64,000 nt of DNA from Paracoccus sp. MC1862. Lineage in GTDB: Bacteria > Pseudomonadota > Alphaproteobacteria > Rhodobacterales > Rhodobacteraceae. Positions 8,863-18,643 of this stretch are shown here, one piece after another. The translations under genes were made by a program, and so were the position numbers. The first letter of the stretch is position 1. Each line of letters opens with the position of its first letter. The stretch lies in NCBI RefSeq assembly GCF_016617715.1, contig NZ_CP067225.1:1116001-1180000 (forward strand), written 5' to 3'. The notes under the pieces were generated by a model. That model ran no database searches, had not been told where the DNA came from, and saw only the letters and a list, made by a program, of their open reading frames with translations.

Positions 8863-10403
8863 GTGATCCACATGGGACTTTTGAACATCATCCGACGCAT
8901 GGCGTTGCGGGAGAAGCTGCCGATCCGGGAGATCGCACGGCGGACCGGTCTGTCGCGCAACACCATCAGGAAGTATCTGAACGCTGGCACCATCGAGCCA
9001 AGGTTCGCGACCCCGGAGCGGCCGAGCAAGCTTGATCCGTTTGCCGAGAAGCTGGCGGCGTGGCTGAAGACGGAAGCCGGCAAGTCACGCAAGCAGCGCC
9101 GAACGCTGAAGCAACTCCATGCCGACCTCGTGGCGCTCGGCTTCACCGGCTCCTACGGCCGGGTCGCGGCCTTCGCCCGGCAATGGCGGATGGACCGGCA
9201 GCGCGAGCAGCAGACGACGGGCCGCGGCACCTTCGTCCCGTTGGCCTTTCGGCCGGGCGAGGCGTTCCAGTTCGATTGGAGCGAGGACTACGCGGCTCTG
9301 GGGGGCGAGCGCACGAAGCTTCAGGTCGCCCATATCAAGCTGGCACACAGCCGGGCCTTCCTGGTTTGGGCCTATCCGGCTCGCAAACCCACGAGATGCT
9401 GTTCGACGCCCACTGGCACGGGTTCCGCGTCTTCGGCGGCGTGCCGGGCCGCGGCATCTATGACAACATGAAGACGGCGGTTGACCGCGTCGGTCGCGGC
9501 AAGGAACGGCAGGTCAACATCCGCTTCCTCGCCATGACCAACCACTATGTCTTCGAGCCGGAGTTCTGCAATCCTGCCGCGGGATGGGAGAAGGGACAGG
9601 TCGAGAAGAACGTTCAGGATGCCCGGCCTCGTTTGTGGCAGCCGATGCCGAACTTTCCTGACCTGGCGGCGCTGAACGCATGGCTGGAACAGCGGTGTCT
9701 GGAGTTGTGGCGTGGAATCCCGCACGGGGTTCTGCCCGGAACCGTCGCCGACGCCTGGGCCGAGGAGCAAACTGCGCTGATGCCGCTGCCGCCTGCCTTC
9801 GACGGCTTTGTCGAGCGGAGCAAGCGTGTCTCACCCACCTGCCTGATCAGCTTCGAACGCAATCGCTACAGCGTGCCAGCGTCCTTCGCCAACCGGCCCG
9901 TCAGCCTGAGAGTCTACCCGGATCGGCTGATGGTTGCCGCCGAGGGACAGATCCTGTGCGAACATGAGCGGGTGATCCAGCGCTCCCATCACCTGCCGTC
10001 GCGCACGATCTATGACTGGCGGCATTATCTGGCTGTCATCCAGCGCAAGCCCGGGGCCCTCAGGAACGGTGCGCCCTTCGCGGAACTGCCCCCGGCCTTT
10101 TGACAGTTGCAGGACCGCATGCTGCGACGTCCCGGTGGCGATCGCGAGATGGTCGATATCGTGGCACTGGTCCTGCACCACGATGAGCAGGCCGTGCTGG
10201 TTGCGGTGGAAATGGCTTTGGCCGAGGGCGTTGCGACCAAGACCCATGTGTTGAGTCTCCTGCACAGGCTGATCGATGGCAAGACCAGCGGGGGTCCTTG
10301 CATCGTTACTCCGCAGGCGCTGGCCCTGCGCCACGAGCCAAAGGCGAACGTCGAACGCTATGACGATCTGCGGGCGCAGATCGGAGACCGCCATGCGTCA
10401 TGA
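8863..10403 (+). pseudogene. istA: IS21 transposase IstA, frameshift plus stop codon
   Basis: GTG start at 8863 (or ATG 8872). The N terminus has the IstA helix-turn-helix (IREIARRTGLSRNTIRKYL), then the rve core beginning AFQFDWSEDYA. A one-base shift lies near 9378-9388, after FLVWAYP. The next frame continues THEMLFDAHWHGFRVFGG, with GRGIYDNMKTAVD and GWEKGQVEKNV, which supply the remaining catalytic acids. A TGA at 10101 then replaces an expected Arg codon (CGA), after which the frame runs QLQDRMLRRPGGDREM to the true stop at 10401. Two independent lesions, so it is not functional. Confidence 0.88.
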
Positions 10404-13182
10404 TCCCGCCAGTGCTGCCATCGTCATCATGCTCCGCAGCCTGAAGATGCACGGGATGGCCCAGGCCGTCGCCGACCTGATCGAACAGGGGGCGCCGGCA
10501 TTCGAGGCGGCCGTGCCGATCCTGTCCCAGCTGCTGAAGGCCGAACTGGCGGAACGCGAAGTGCGCTCCATTGCCTATCACATGAAGGCCGCGCGCTTCC
10601 CGGCCTACAAGGATCTCTCGGGCTTTGACTTCGCTGCCAGCGAGATCAACGAGGCCACGGTGCGGCAACTGCATCGCGGTGACTTCATCGATGGCGCCCA
10701 GAACGTCGTGCTGATCGGCGGCCCGGGCACCGGAAAGACCCATGTCGCGACCGCCCTGGGCATCCAGGCCATCGAACACCATCGCCGGAAGGTCCGGTTC
10801 TTCTCCACCATCGAACTGGTCAACGCCCTCAAGCAGGAAAAGGCCAAGGGCAAGGCCGGACAGATCGCTGAAAGCCTGACTCGGCTCGATCTCGTGATCC
10901 TGGACGAGCTGGGCTACTTGCCGTTCAGCGCCTCGGGCGGTGCCCTGCTCTTCCATCTCCTGAGCAAGCTCTATGAGCGCACCAGCGTCGTTATCACGAC
11001 CAACCTCGGCTTCAGCGAATGGGCCTCGGTCTTCGCCGACGCCAAGATGACCACCGCGCTGCTCGATCGCCTCACCCACCGCTGCCACATCCTGGAGACC
11101 GGAAACGACAGCTTCCGCTTCAAGGCAAGCTCAGGCGATCACGTTTCATAATGCACCTCGTTTGTTAGAATCCCGGCAGATTCATGGACCTGTTTGCAAC
11201 ATTATCAAGCGCTTGCCGTGGACGACGCGCGGCAATCTCCTGCAGTTCTATCCGCACCGCCTCGGTCTCCAGCGCGTCGACCGGTATTTTCCACGGGGCG
11301 GAATACATGATCTGGGTTGCGGGCAGAGTTTGCGACCGGATCAGCTTGTGAACCGAAGCGACGCACACGCCGAGCCGCTTGGCAGCAGCGTCGACGCTCA
11401 AGGTCTTCGGGACCTCTGCATCAGGATCATAGGGAGGGATCGCGAGCCTGTCGCGCAATTCCGCGACACGAACGGTTGTCCATGTCTCCCCATCCTCGGT
11501 GCGGCAGCGCATCCGGTTGAGAGTGACTGCCAGTTCCCTGTCAGGCCAGTGTCCGGCAAGTTTGCGGAGGACCTCCGGGGCCGTGAGCGTGCGGCCTGGC
11601 GGGAACCGCCCTGTCTTGCGCCGGGCCAGCCTGACCTCGGTGTGGCGTCCGCCGATCCAATGGATGAGCAGAATGAACTCGTTCTCCTCTGCGTCGATAT
11701 CGATCACGACCTCCTCGATCAGCAGCCTGACCAGACGTTGTCTCGCGCGGGCATCGGTTCCCGCCGCGTTCCAGACGGACGGCAAATCCGTGGCGAGCCG
11801 CATGAGAACGGCGGGATTGACCCCGGGCTTCGCCCGGATCTCCGCGCCGAGTGCCGCCAGCTTGTGCTCTACCGCCGCCACCCGCTCCAACGCCGCGTTC
11901 CAGCGCGCCTCCAGGGTTCGGGCGACATGCCGTTTGGCGGGATCGACGTGCTCGTAGCGCCGCTCCGCCAGTTCCGCCGCATATCGGGCCTCATCGAGTT
12001 CCTTCTCGACCGCAAGCCGGACGGTCTCCTGCGCCCGGGCGACCTGCTGCTCCGCCAGAAGGGCGGCCTGCACGGCCTGTCCGGAGACGGCCTCGAGAAG
12101 CTGACTCGCGACGAGCGCATCAATACTTCCCCCGCCGGCACCGATGCACAGACCGGCCCCGACATGTCCGTCATCGCCGCGGCACTGATAACGGTGCGAC
12201 AGGTCCGTCCCCGTCTTGTAGAACACCCGCATCATCCTGCCGCAGCGCGCAACCGGGCCATGCCCGACAACAGCGCCTGTCCGCCACGTCCCGATTTGCG
12301 GGCCGTGCGTTTTTGCATATGCGCGTTCTCTTCCAGCATGCGGCAGTTCTCCTCGTAGGCGCGCCAGTCGAGATATCCCTCGTGGTTGTCCTTGATCAGC
12401 ACGCTCCAGTCCTCGAGCGCCCGGTGGTGACCGCTGGTCTTGCGCGCTTGCCCATCCACCACCCCTGTCCGGTTCCCGGTCCGCCCGAAGGCATAAGCGC
12501 CAGCATAGATCGGGCTGTGCAGAACTTGCATCACGCTGTGATAGGCGGGCTTGCGCCATGCAATCTTCCGCAAGGCGCCGTTACGCAGCACCACCGGCAG
12601 ATGGAGATCCGCCGCACGCAGCCACAGGAACACCTGCCGCCCGCTGCCAAGCTCGCGGAACTTGGCGAAGATCAGGCGGATGGCCTGCTGGACCCGCTCA
12701 TCGGGATCCATCTCGATCCTGTCGTCCTCACTCCAGCAGAAGCCCGGCGGCAGGGTGAAGCGCAGCTCGCCCCGTCTCGCCTTCGCGTCTCGGGCTGCCA
12801 GCCCACGCTGGCGAAGGAGGCTCAGTTCGTATTCCGACATCGTTCCCTTGAGCCCGAGCAGCAGCCGATCGTTCATCAGGCGGGGATCGTAGACCCCCTC
12901 CGGGTCGACCACCAAGGCTCCCGTCAGGGCGCACAGATCGATCAGGTGATGCCAGTCGCGGCCATTGCGGGCGAGGCGCGAAGCCTCGATGCAATAGACC
13001 GCGCCCACCGTCCCGGCACACACTTCCGCAACCAGGCGCTGGAAGCCCGGCCGCGCGATCTGACCGGAACCGGAGCGCCCCAGATCTTCGTCGATCACCC
13101 GGACCTCCGCGAAGCCTGTGTCGCGGGCAGCTTCGGCCATCTGGTATTGCCGCTTTTGGCTCTCCAGATTGCCAAGGACCTG

Positions 13183-14604
13183 GGTAGCGTCCGTCAACGT
13201 GGTGTAATTTTGGGTATGGTTCCGGGCCGTCATGATCAGGCGGCTCTCGGTGTAATCTGAAGCGGTTTTTCCTCCTCGCTTGCTGGCGGGCTCAGGTCGG
13301 CCATGGCCTCGACCTGCATGTATCGGTGCTGAAGCTGCCACTCGTCGTTGGCTTCGAGGAGGACGGCTCCGATCAGGCGGACGATGCTGTCCTCGTTGGG
13401 GAAGATGCCGACGACATCGGCGCGGCGCTTCACTTCCTTGTTCAGCCGCTCCAGTGGGTTCGTGCTGTGCAGCTTGGTGCGATGCTGCGCCGGGAAGGCC
13501 ATGTAGGCGAGCACGTCGGCTTCGGCGTCGTCCATGAAGGTTCCCAGCTTCGGCCATCTGGCGCGGAGCTGATCGGCGACATGGCGCCATGTCTGCACCG
13601 CGTTGTCGTGATCGGGCTGGATGAAGGCCTGCCGGATCGCGGCCGCGACCATGGTGTGCTGGCCCTTGGGAACGTAGGCGAGCGCGTTGCGCATGGCGTG
13701 AACCCGGCATCTTTGCCAGGTTGCGCCGAGCACGCGGGTGATGGCGGCCTTCAGCCCTTCGTGGGCATCGGAGATGACCAGCTTCACACCGGTCAGCCCA
13801 CGACGCACCAGATCGCGCAGAAAGCTGGTCCAGAACGGCTCGGCCTCGGACGGGCCGATATGCAGCCCGACGATCTCGCGCTTTCCGTCCGTGCTGACGG
13901 CCACTGCGATTATCGCCGCCACCGAGACGATGCGCCCACCCTCGCGCACCTTCAGGTAGGTAGCGTCGAGCCACAGATAGGGCCAGTCGCCGGCGAGAGG
14001 ACGCCCGAGGAAGGCATTCACCCGCTCGTCGATGTCCTTGCACAGCTTGGAGACAGACGATTTCGAGATACCGGTCATGCCCATGGCCTGCACCAGATCA
14101 TCGACCTTGCGCGTCGAGACGCCATTGATCCACGCCTCCTGGATGACGGCGACCAGCGCCTTCTCGACCGTCTTCCGCGGCTCCAGGAAGCCAGGAAAAT
14201 AGGCCCCGGAGCGCATCTTCGGGATCTTCAGGTTCAGCGTGCCAAGCCGGGTGTCGAGCGAGCGCTCGCGATAGCCGTTGCGCCAGGTCTGGCGGGTCTC
14301 GCCGCGCTCGTAGCGGCCAGCGCCGATCAGGCCGTCGACATCGGCCTCCATGATCAGCTGCAGCACGTTCTCGGCAATGAGGCGCAGGAAATCGGGATCG
14401 CCGCTCTTCGCAGCAAGTTCGGCCAGCGGTAGTCTGTCGTCGGTCATCGGGGGTTCCCTTTCGGTCAGGTTGAAGTCCATCAACTCCACCTTATCCGACG
14501 GGCCCGGTGACCACCCGATGCAGGGCGAAACCGACGGCGAAATCTTCACCGCAAAGTCCACCCGCATTGCTCCCCGAAATTACACCACCAGCGTGGACGC
14601 TACC
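13183..14604 (-). mobile_element. IS256-family element 1, with 8-bp target repeats
   Basis: Inverted ends GGTAGCGTCC ... GGTGTAATTT (left 13183, right ending 14604). Flanked on both sides by AGGACCTG (13175-13182 and 14605-14612), the 8-bp duplication typical of IS256. 1422 bp. It separates the catalytic serine region of the recombinase from the rest. Confidence 0.92.
13236..14447 (-). CDS. IS256-family transposase, intact
   Basis: 403 residues; catalyses copy-out/paste-in transposition of its element. Opening MTDDRLPLAELAAKSGD; the DDE acids lie in LWLDATYLKV, VISDAHEGL and, near the C terminus, STNPLERLNKEVKRR. The conserved GISKSSVSKLCKDID segment precedes the core. Start at 14447 is preceded by GGGAACCCCCG and gives the family length; a longer frame upstream begins in the element's end and is less likely. 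No lesion seen, so this copy may be active. Confidence 0.92.
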   Translation of the reverse strand: MTDDRLPLAELAAKSGDPDFLRLIAENVLQLIMEADVDGLIGAGRYERGETRQTWRNGYRERSLDTRLGTLNLKIPKMRSGAYFPGFLEPRKTVEKALVAVIQEAWINGVSTRKVDDLVQAMGMTGISKSSVSKLCKDIDERVNAFLGRPLAGDWPYLWLDATYLKVREGGRIVSVAAIIAVAVSTDGKREIVGLHIGPSEAEPFWTSFLRDLVRRGLTGVKLVISDAHEGLKAAITRVLGATWQRCRVHAMRNALAYVPKGQHTMVAAAIRQAFIQPDHDNAVQTWRHVADQLRARWPKLGTFMDDAEADVLAYMAFPAQHRTKLHSTNPLERLNKEVKRRADVVGIFPNEDSIVRLIGAVLLEANDEWQLQHRYMQVEAMADLSPPASEEEKPLQITPRAA

Positions 14605-14683
14605 AGGACCTGGCTCATCGTCGATTGCCGGACATAGACGATCGCACTGCGAGCGAGGTGCTCAGCGGTGATCTTTACATGCA

Positions 14684-15142
14684 TCATTTTGCGAGCCCTC
14701 CGATATCTTCTCTGCGGCCGTCAGCAGCAACTCGGCCAGTGCTTCCAGAATTGCGGGTGTCGATGGTGCCGCCGGAGGACGGTTCCGGCTGTCGTCCAGT
14801 GCCAGGCAGAGCTGCGTTGGCTGCGAACGGGATCGGGGTCGGCAAGGCATGCGTATCCTCCTCTGGAATCGGTGCTCCAGAGGATGACGCAACCTCGGCA
14901 CGACGCATCAGATCCAAGGTTCGGGCGAGCGCTTCCAAGGCTTCAAGCGCGACAACGGGCGGTCCGCTGTCCAGCCGCGCACAGTAGGCGGGATCGCACA
15001 TCCAGGGCGGCAAGGTCCGGAAGAATCCGGGTCGTTCTTCTACCAGGATCGAATCCGAACCGTGCCGATGACCACCATCACGGGCGCGCAGGACGCGGCC
15101 GAACAGCGGGTGCCAAGGATACTCGATCCGCAGATCTTGCAG
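14684..15142 (-). CDS. small recombinase-linked protein, start uncertain
   Basis: About 152 residues if translated from CTG at 15142; no ATG or GTG lies in frame. The N-terminal third (RIEYPWHPLFGRVLRARDGG ... LPPWMCDPAYCA) resembles a small-domain family often found next to serine recombinases (DUF5372-like, from memory), and the rest is low-complexity Pro/Gly/Ser. The stop overlaps the recombinase start (AAATGATG), so the two were translationally coupled. The missing standard start, 18 bp from the element edge, suggests an unusual start codon or a start supplied by the target DNA. Confidence 0.5.
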   Translation of the reverse strand: MQDLRIEYPWHPLFGRVLRARDGGHRHGSDSILVEERPGFFRTLPPWMCDPAYCARLDSGPPVVALEALEALARTLDLMRRAEVASSSGAPIPEEDTHALPTPIPFAANAALPGTGRQPEPSSGGTIDTRNSGSTGRVAADGRREDIGGLAK

Positions 15143-15289
15143 TTTGTATGTAGAATGAGAGCCGATCGGGCGCAGCGGTCAGGAAAACGAAGGAGGCCGG
15201 CCATGCCTTGACCCAAGCCTGACCCCCGAAACATAACCTGAAGGTGGGTCACTTCTTGATGGAAAACCCGGGTCAGTTCCGGGTGGAAA

Positions 15290-15478
15290 TCAACATCCCT
15301 CATACCGAGTGAAATTGGCCCCAAAGCTCAGGTTCCCCCGCTGGACGTTCACCACGCCACCTTGGGTGTCGCTTCCGATGTCGGATTGCAGAAAGAATCC
15401 GTCGGCAGCTGCCGGGGTAGCGCAAAATACGGCAATGGCCGCAACTGCGATGGCCCCAAGGTGTCGGATTTTCGTCAT
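15290..15478 (-). pseudogene. exported protein truncated by the IS21 element
   Basis: Start ATG at 15478. The first ~25 residues are a signal peptide (MTKIRHLGAIAVAAIAVFC, cleavage near ATPAAA-DG). The mature part (GFFLQSDIGSDTQGG ... LSFGANFTRYEG) looks like the first beta strands of a periplasmic or outer-membrane protein, but it stops where the IS21 end begins at 15295. Family not recognised. About 60 residues survive. Confidence 0.55.
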
Positions 15479-15603
15479 GTCGGCACAACCTATGATGGAA
15501 CGAGTCAAGTGGTAGCACAATCCTGACGTATTCAGAGGGAGGCCTCAAGGAAGCCGCGCGGCCTCGCAGATACAGAGCCTTGCGGACATCCGAAGCCCAT
15601 GAC

Positions 15604-15637
15604 TGTTGATTTTCACCCGGAACTGACCCGGGTATGG
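15604..15637 (+). repeat. orphan copy of an IS21 left terminus
   Basis: TGTTGATTTTCACCCGGAA continuing CTGACCCGGG matches the IS21 left end at 8761 with few differences and in the same orientation, but no istA follows. With the right end at 15295 it brackets the truncated exported-protein gene. Probably the remains of a second IS21 copy. Confidence 0.6.
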
Positions 15638-15711
15638 AGTGAACCCCCCGGGCTGGACCACATGAGCCCGAAAAACTGATACGCTGACCGGGCCTTGATC
15701 GGAGAAGGCTC

Positions 15712-15828
15712 ATGACGTCACGAGGCCCCTGCCGTCGGCATTCGACACCGTTCAAGCTGCAGCTCTGCCAGGATATCCGCGCCGGTGTCCTGGGGCGGCG
15801 CGCGGTGACGTCCCGGGGCGTGGTGTAG
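15712..15828 (+). pseudogene. N-terminal scrap of an IS3-type OrfA
   Basis: 38 codons; RRHSTPFKLQLCQDIRAG is the opening of an IS3-group helix-turn-helix protein (relatives read RRYTPEFKLQVCQDIRSG). It is cut after GVLGRRA, where the sequence changes to the IS256 element 2 left region, and terminates at TAG 15826. Confidence 0.5.
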
Positions 15829-15899
15829 GTATCGGTGGCCATCGGGTTTCTCGGTAGGGTCGGGTTGCGACAACCAACCTGAACCGAGGGATAGACCCG

Positions 15900-16886
15900 A
15901 TGACCAAACCCATGATGGACCTCCGCGCGCTTGTGGAGAAGAGCGGCGATACCGATCTGCTGCGCGAGATGATCGGCTTCGCCGCCGAGCGGTTGATGGA
16001 GCTGGAGGTCGGCGCCAAGACCGGCGCCGACTATGGCGAGAAGAGCAGCGAACGGCTGGCGCAGCGCAACGGCTATCGTGATCGCGACTGGCAGACCCGG
16101 GCCGGCAGTGTCGAACTTCGCATCCCGCGCTTGCGCGCTGGCTCCTATTTCCCGTCCTTTCTCGAGCCGCGGCGATCGGTGGAGAAGGCGCTAACAGCCG
16201 TGATCTAGGAGGCCTATGTGCATGGCGTGTCGACGCGGTCGATGGATGACCTTGTGCAGGCCATGGGCGGCACCGGCATCTCGAAAAGCCAGGTCAGCCG
16301 GCTCTGCGAGGAAATCGACGAGCGGGTCGATGCTTTCCTCACCCGCCCGATCGAGGGCGAATGGCCCTACCTCTGGATCGATGCGACTTACCTCAAGGTG
16401 CGCCAGGGCGGCCGGATCTTGTCCGTCGCCGTGACGATCGCAGTGGGCGTTAACACCGACGGCCGGCGCGAAGTTCTGGGCATGGCGATCGGGGCTTCCG
16501 AAGCCGAGCCGTTCTGGACGGAGTTTCTGCGCGATCTCGTGCGCCGCGGCCTCTCCGGCGTGAAGCTGGTGATCAGCGATGCGCATGAAGGCATCAAGGC
16601 GGCCACGGCGCGGGTGCTGTCCACCACCTGGCAGCGTTGCCGGGTTCATTTCCAGCGCAATGCCCTGGCCCATGCCGGCAAGAGCAGCCGCAGGGTGGTC
16701 TCGGCCTTCATCGCCACCGCCTTTGCGCAGCCCGACCATGCCGCGGCCAAGACCCAGTGGCGGCTGGTGGCAGACCAGATGCGGCCCAAGCTGCCGAAGC
16801 TGGCTACGCTCATGGACACAGCGGAGGAGGACGTGCTGGCCTACATGACCTTCCCTGCCCAGCACCGCACCAAGCTGCACAGCACG
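15900..16886 (+). pseudogene. IS256-family transposase 2, amber codon and lost C terminus
   Basis: Relative of IS256 element 1. Opens [17 protein letters not shown]; first lesion is TAG at 16206-16208, between KALTAVI and EAYVHGVSTR, where the family has Gln (CAG to TAG). The remaining core is intact through LWIDATYLKV and VISDAHEGIK and ends after KLHST at 16886. There the expected NPIERLN, which carries the catalytic Glu, is replaced by unrelated sequence, so a deletion has removed the last ~65 residues and the right end. Confidence 0.87.
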
Positions 16887-17132
16887 GATGAGATCGACAA
16901 GCCGAATCCGAGCTTTCCTGTTATCGTTGCCTTGCGCAGGCGACCTCGTGGCGAAGCGCGACGCATCGGCTGCAAGGGTCGTCGGGCCGCCCAAGGATGC
17001 CTTGCCGAGTTGAGGCGCCTGCGCACCCGTCAGAGCCACGCGAAGGCCGCGCGCGAAGCCTCCGGCGTAGCGCAGCGCGCGGCCGGTGTATCGCTTTCGT
17101 CTGCCGACCTTCAGCGGACGATAGAGGCGACG

Positions 17133-17609
17133 TTACTCTGATCGTGGGACAGGGTTCGGCGGGCTTGCCGGTGCCTTGGGGGGTCGCGTCTTCCAGCGCG
17201 CCACGAACTGCTCGTAGGTTCTCTCGGCCTGCCGCGCCAGGTCGGCCTCCTGCGCCCGCAGTTCCTTCACGTTGTAGGCGTAGGCCGGGCCGCGTCGGTT
17301 GCCTTTCTTCTGCGGCAGCCCAGCTTGCAGTTCCATGTCGCGCGCCTTCTTGGCGACCAGCGCCGGGCGCGCCCAGAGATAATCCTGCTCCTTCGTGAGC
17401 AGATGCCAGCAAAGCACCGTCAGCTTGCGCGCCAGCGCGACCGCCGCGACCTGATGCCCGCGCCTCGCCCGGATCCTGACGAAGAAGGCATACAGCGGCC
17501 CCGGCGCCTTCGCCGCGGCCCAGGCCGCCTCGACCAGCATTGCTCGCGCGTGGCTGCGCCCCACCTTGCTGATGCGGCCATGATGCGCCGCGCCGGCTCT
17601 GTTGCGCAA
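17133..17609 (-). pseudogene. C-terminal fragment of an IS110-family transposase
   Basis: Carries the transposase_20 region: HGRISKVGRSHARAMLVEAA, then FFVRIRARRGHQVAAVA and KLTVLCWHLLTKEQDYLW. The N-terminal DEDD nuclease half is absent. On its N-terminal side the fragment is cut by the IS5 left end at 17595, and codons 17595-17609 are IS5 sequence. The 245 bp beyond its stop (16887-17132) have no recognisable gene and probably belong to the same IS110 element. Confidence 0.78.
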
Positions 17610-18643
17610 ATCGCATGAGGGATACCTCTCACGAAGCCCGGGTGGTAGCCCGATGTCATGAGCAGACCGACATTGCCGACCTGCATGACCAGGAACTGGC
17701 CAGCGTATAATGAAGCGCTCAAGCGCCGGGGCTCGCTGACTGTCTGGTTCGACCCCGAGATGAGCTGGGAGGCTGCGCCATCAGGCAGGCGTGGCCCGCA
17801 ACAGAGCTGCAGAGATGCCGCCATCGAAGCATGTCTGATCATGAAGGTGCTGTCCGGCATGGCGTTGCGCCAGACGACCGGGTTCGTCGAGAGCCTGCTA
17901 CGGCTGATCGGCCTTGATTGGACGGTGCCCGATTTCAGCACGCTCTGCCGCCGCCAGAAGACCTTGGCCGTGAACATTCCGTATCGGGGCTCCAAGGGTC
18001 CGCTGCACCTTCTGATCGACAGCACCGGCATCAAGGTCGAGGGCGAAGGCGAGTGGCATGCCCGCAAGCATGGCGGGCCCAAGCGACGGGTCTGGCGCAG
18101 GATCCACCTTGGGATCGACGAGCAGACGCTGGAGGTCCGGGCCGTCGAGATCACTGGGAGCCACATCGGCGATGCGCCAGTCCTGCCCGATCTGCTCGGC
18201 CAGATCCCGGCCGACGAGGAGATCGGCAGCGTCACGGCTGACGGCGCCTACGACACCCGCAAATGTCATGATGCGATCGCCGACCGCGGCGCCCACGCCG
18301 TGATCCCGCCCGCAGGAACGCAAAGCCATGGAAGGCCGTCACCGCCGGGGCTGCGGCACGCAACGAGGCCCTGCGCGCGTCGAAATACCTCGGCCGAACG
18401 CTGTGGCGACGATGGAGCGGTTACCACCGCCGAAGCCGCGCCGAAACGAAGATGCATTGTGTGAAGTTGCTGGGTCAGCGCCTCATGGCCCGAGACTTCG
18501 ATCGGCAGGTCGCCAAGCTCCAGGTCCGCATCGCGGTCCTGAACGGCTACACCGCGCTCGGCATACCCGTCACTGAAGCTGAGGGGTGAGTCTGTCCAGG
18601 GAAAGGGGAACCTCGGCTTTCAGCCGATTTGCGCAACAGAGCC
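17595..18643 (+). mobile_element. IS5-family element (IS427-like)
   Basis: 1049 bp with perfect inverted termini GGCTCTGTTGCGCAAATCG at 17595 and, inverted, ending 18643. One transposase gene, frameshifted. Left flank is an IS110 fragment, right flank is the HTH gene. I could not identify a 2-4 bp target duplication, which suggests recombination on one side. Confidence 0.85.
17658..18589 (+). pseudogene. IS5-family transposase with a 1-base deletion
   Basis: About 310 residues when repaired. DDE acids: Asp in LLIDSTGIKVEG, Asp in VTADGAYDTRK, Glu in SRAETKMHCVK. The frame is lost near 18308-18312, where CCGCCCGCAGG should read CCGCCCCGCAGG; restoring one C continues RRNAKPWKAVTAG ... GYTALGIPVTEA to TGA at 18587. 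Some IS427-group elements use programmed frameshifting, but no slippery run or suitable overlap is seen here, so I call it a mutation. Confidence 0.82.

Larger units (their letters stand above)
11165..14687 (-). pseudogene. large serine recombinase, cut by IS256 and frameshifted
   Basis: Pieces 14687-14613 and 13182-11165 join exactly once the IS256 element and one 8-bp repeat are removed, giving AIVYVRQSTMSQVLGNLESQ with the catalytic serine in VRQS. Domains: resolvase (to about residue 150; EASRLARNGRDW), recombinase domain, zinc ribbon (ARCGR...YQCRGD), a long coiled coil (about 400-480), and a C-terminal helix-turn-helix (LSVDAAAKRLGVCVASVHKL). Length about 697 residues. A further single-base shift lies near 12245-12262, between LLSGMAR and CGRMMRVFY, in the zinc ribbon. 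The start ATG at 14687 overlaps the upstream stop as ATGA. Non-functional now. Confidence 0.85.
11133..15161 (-). mobile_element. large serine recombinase element inserted in istB
   Basis: Bounded by an AG dinucleotide at 11133-11134 and 15160-15161; collapsing to one copy rebuilds istB in frame. This fits serine recombinases, which exchange strands across a 2-bp core. Without its own IS256 passenger the element is about 2.6 kb and holds only two bottom-strand genes, a small protein (14684-15142) and a large recombinase (11165-14687). It is therefore insertion-sequence-sized rather than a phage or ICE. Confidence 0.7.
10393..15211 (+). pseudogene. istB: IS21 helper ATPase IstB, split by the serine recombinase element
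   Basis: AAA+ helper of IS21 transposition. ATG at 10393 overlaps the istA end. Walker A is [11 protein letters not shown], Walker B is [12 protein letters not shown]. The native frame holds to 11133 (FRFKASS) and then enters foreign DNA. Joining 11133 to 15161 restores the frame exactly and adds 17 codons (ADRAQRSGKRRRPAMP and stop at 15209), giving 263 residues, the normal IstB length. In the present arrangement the protein ends at 11151 with a foreign GDHVS tail, so a nearly full-length product may still be made. Confidence 0.83.
8761..15295 (+). mobile_element. IS21-family element interrupted by a serine recombinase element
   Basis: Ends TGTTGATTTCCAC at 8761 and GTGGAAATCAACA at 15295, matching inverted termini with TG...CA. 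Each end holds two copies of a TTTCCACnnnnAACTGACCC unit (8766 and 8801 on the left; 15245 and 15270 inverted on the right), the multiple terminal repeats of IS21. Contains istA (8863-10403) and istB (10393, resuming at 15161). With the 4.03-kb insert removed the element is about 2.5 kb, a normal IS21 size. Flanks (AACGGC left, TCCCTC right) show no target duplication, so one side has been rearranged. Confidence 0.8.

Noticed and set aside
10101-10103. Selenocysteine at the istA TGA
   Set aside because: No SECIS-like hairpin was evident, the position is Arg in relatives, and istA has a separate frameshift.
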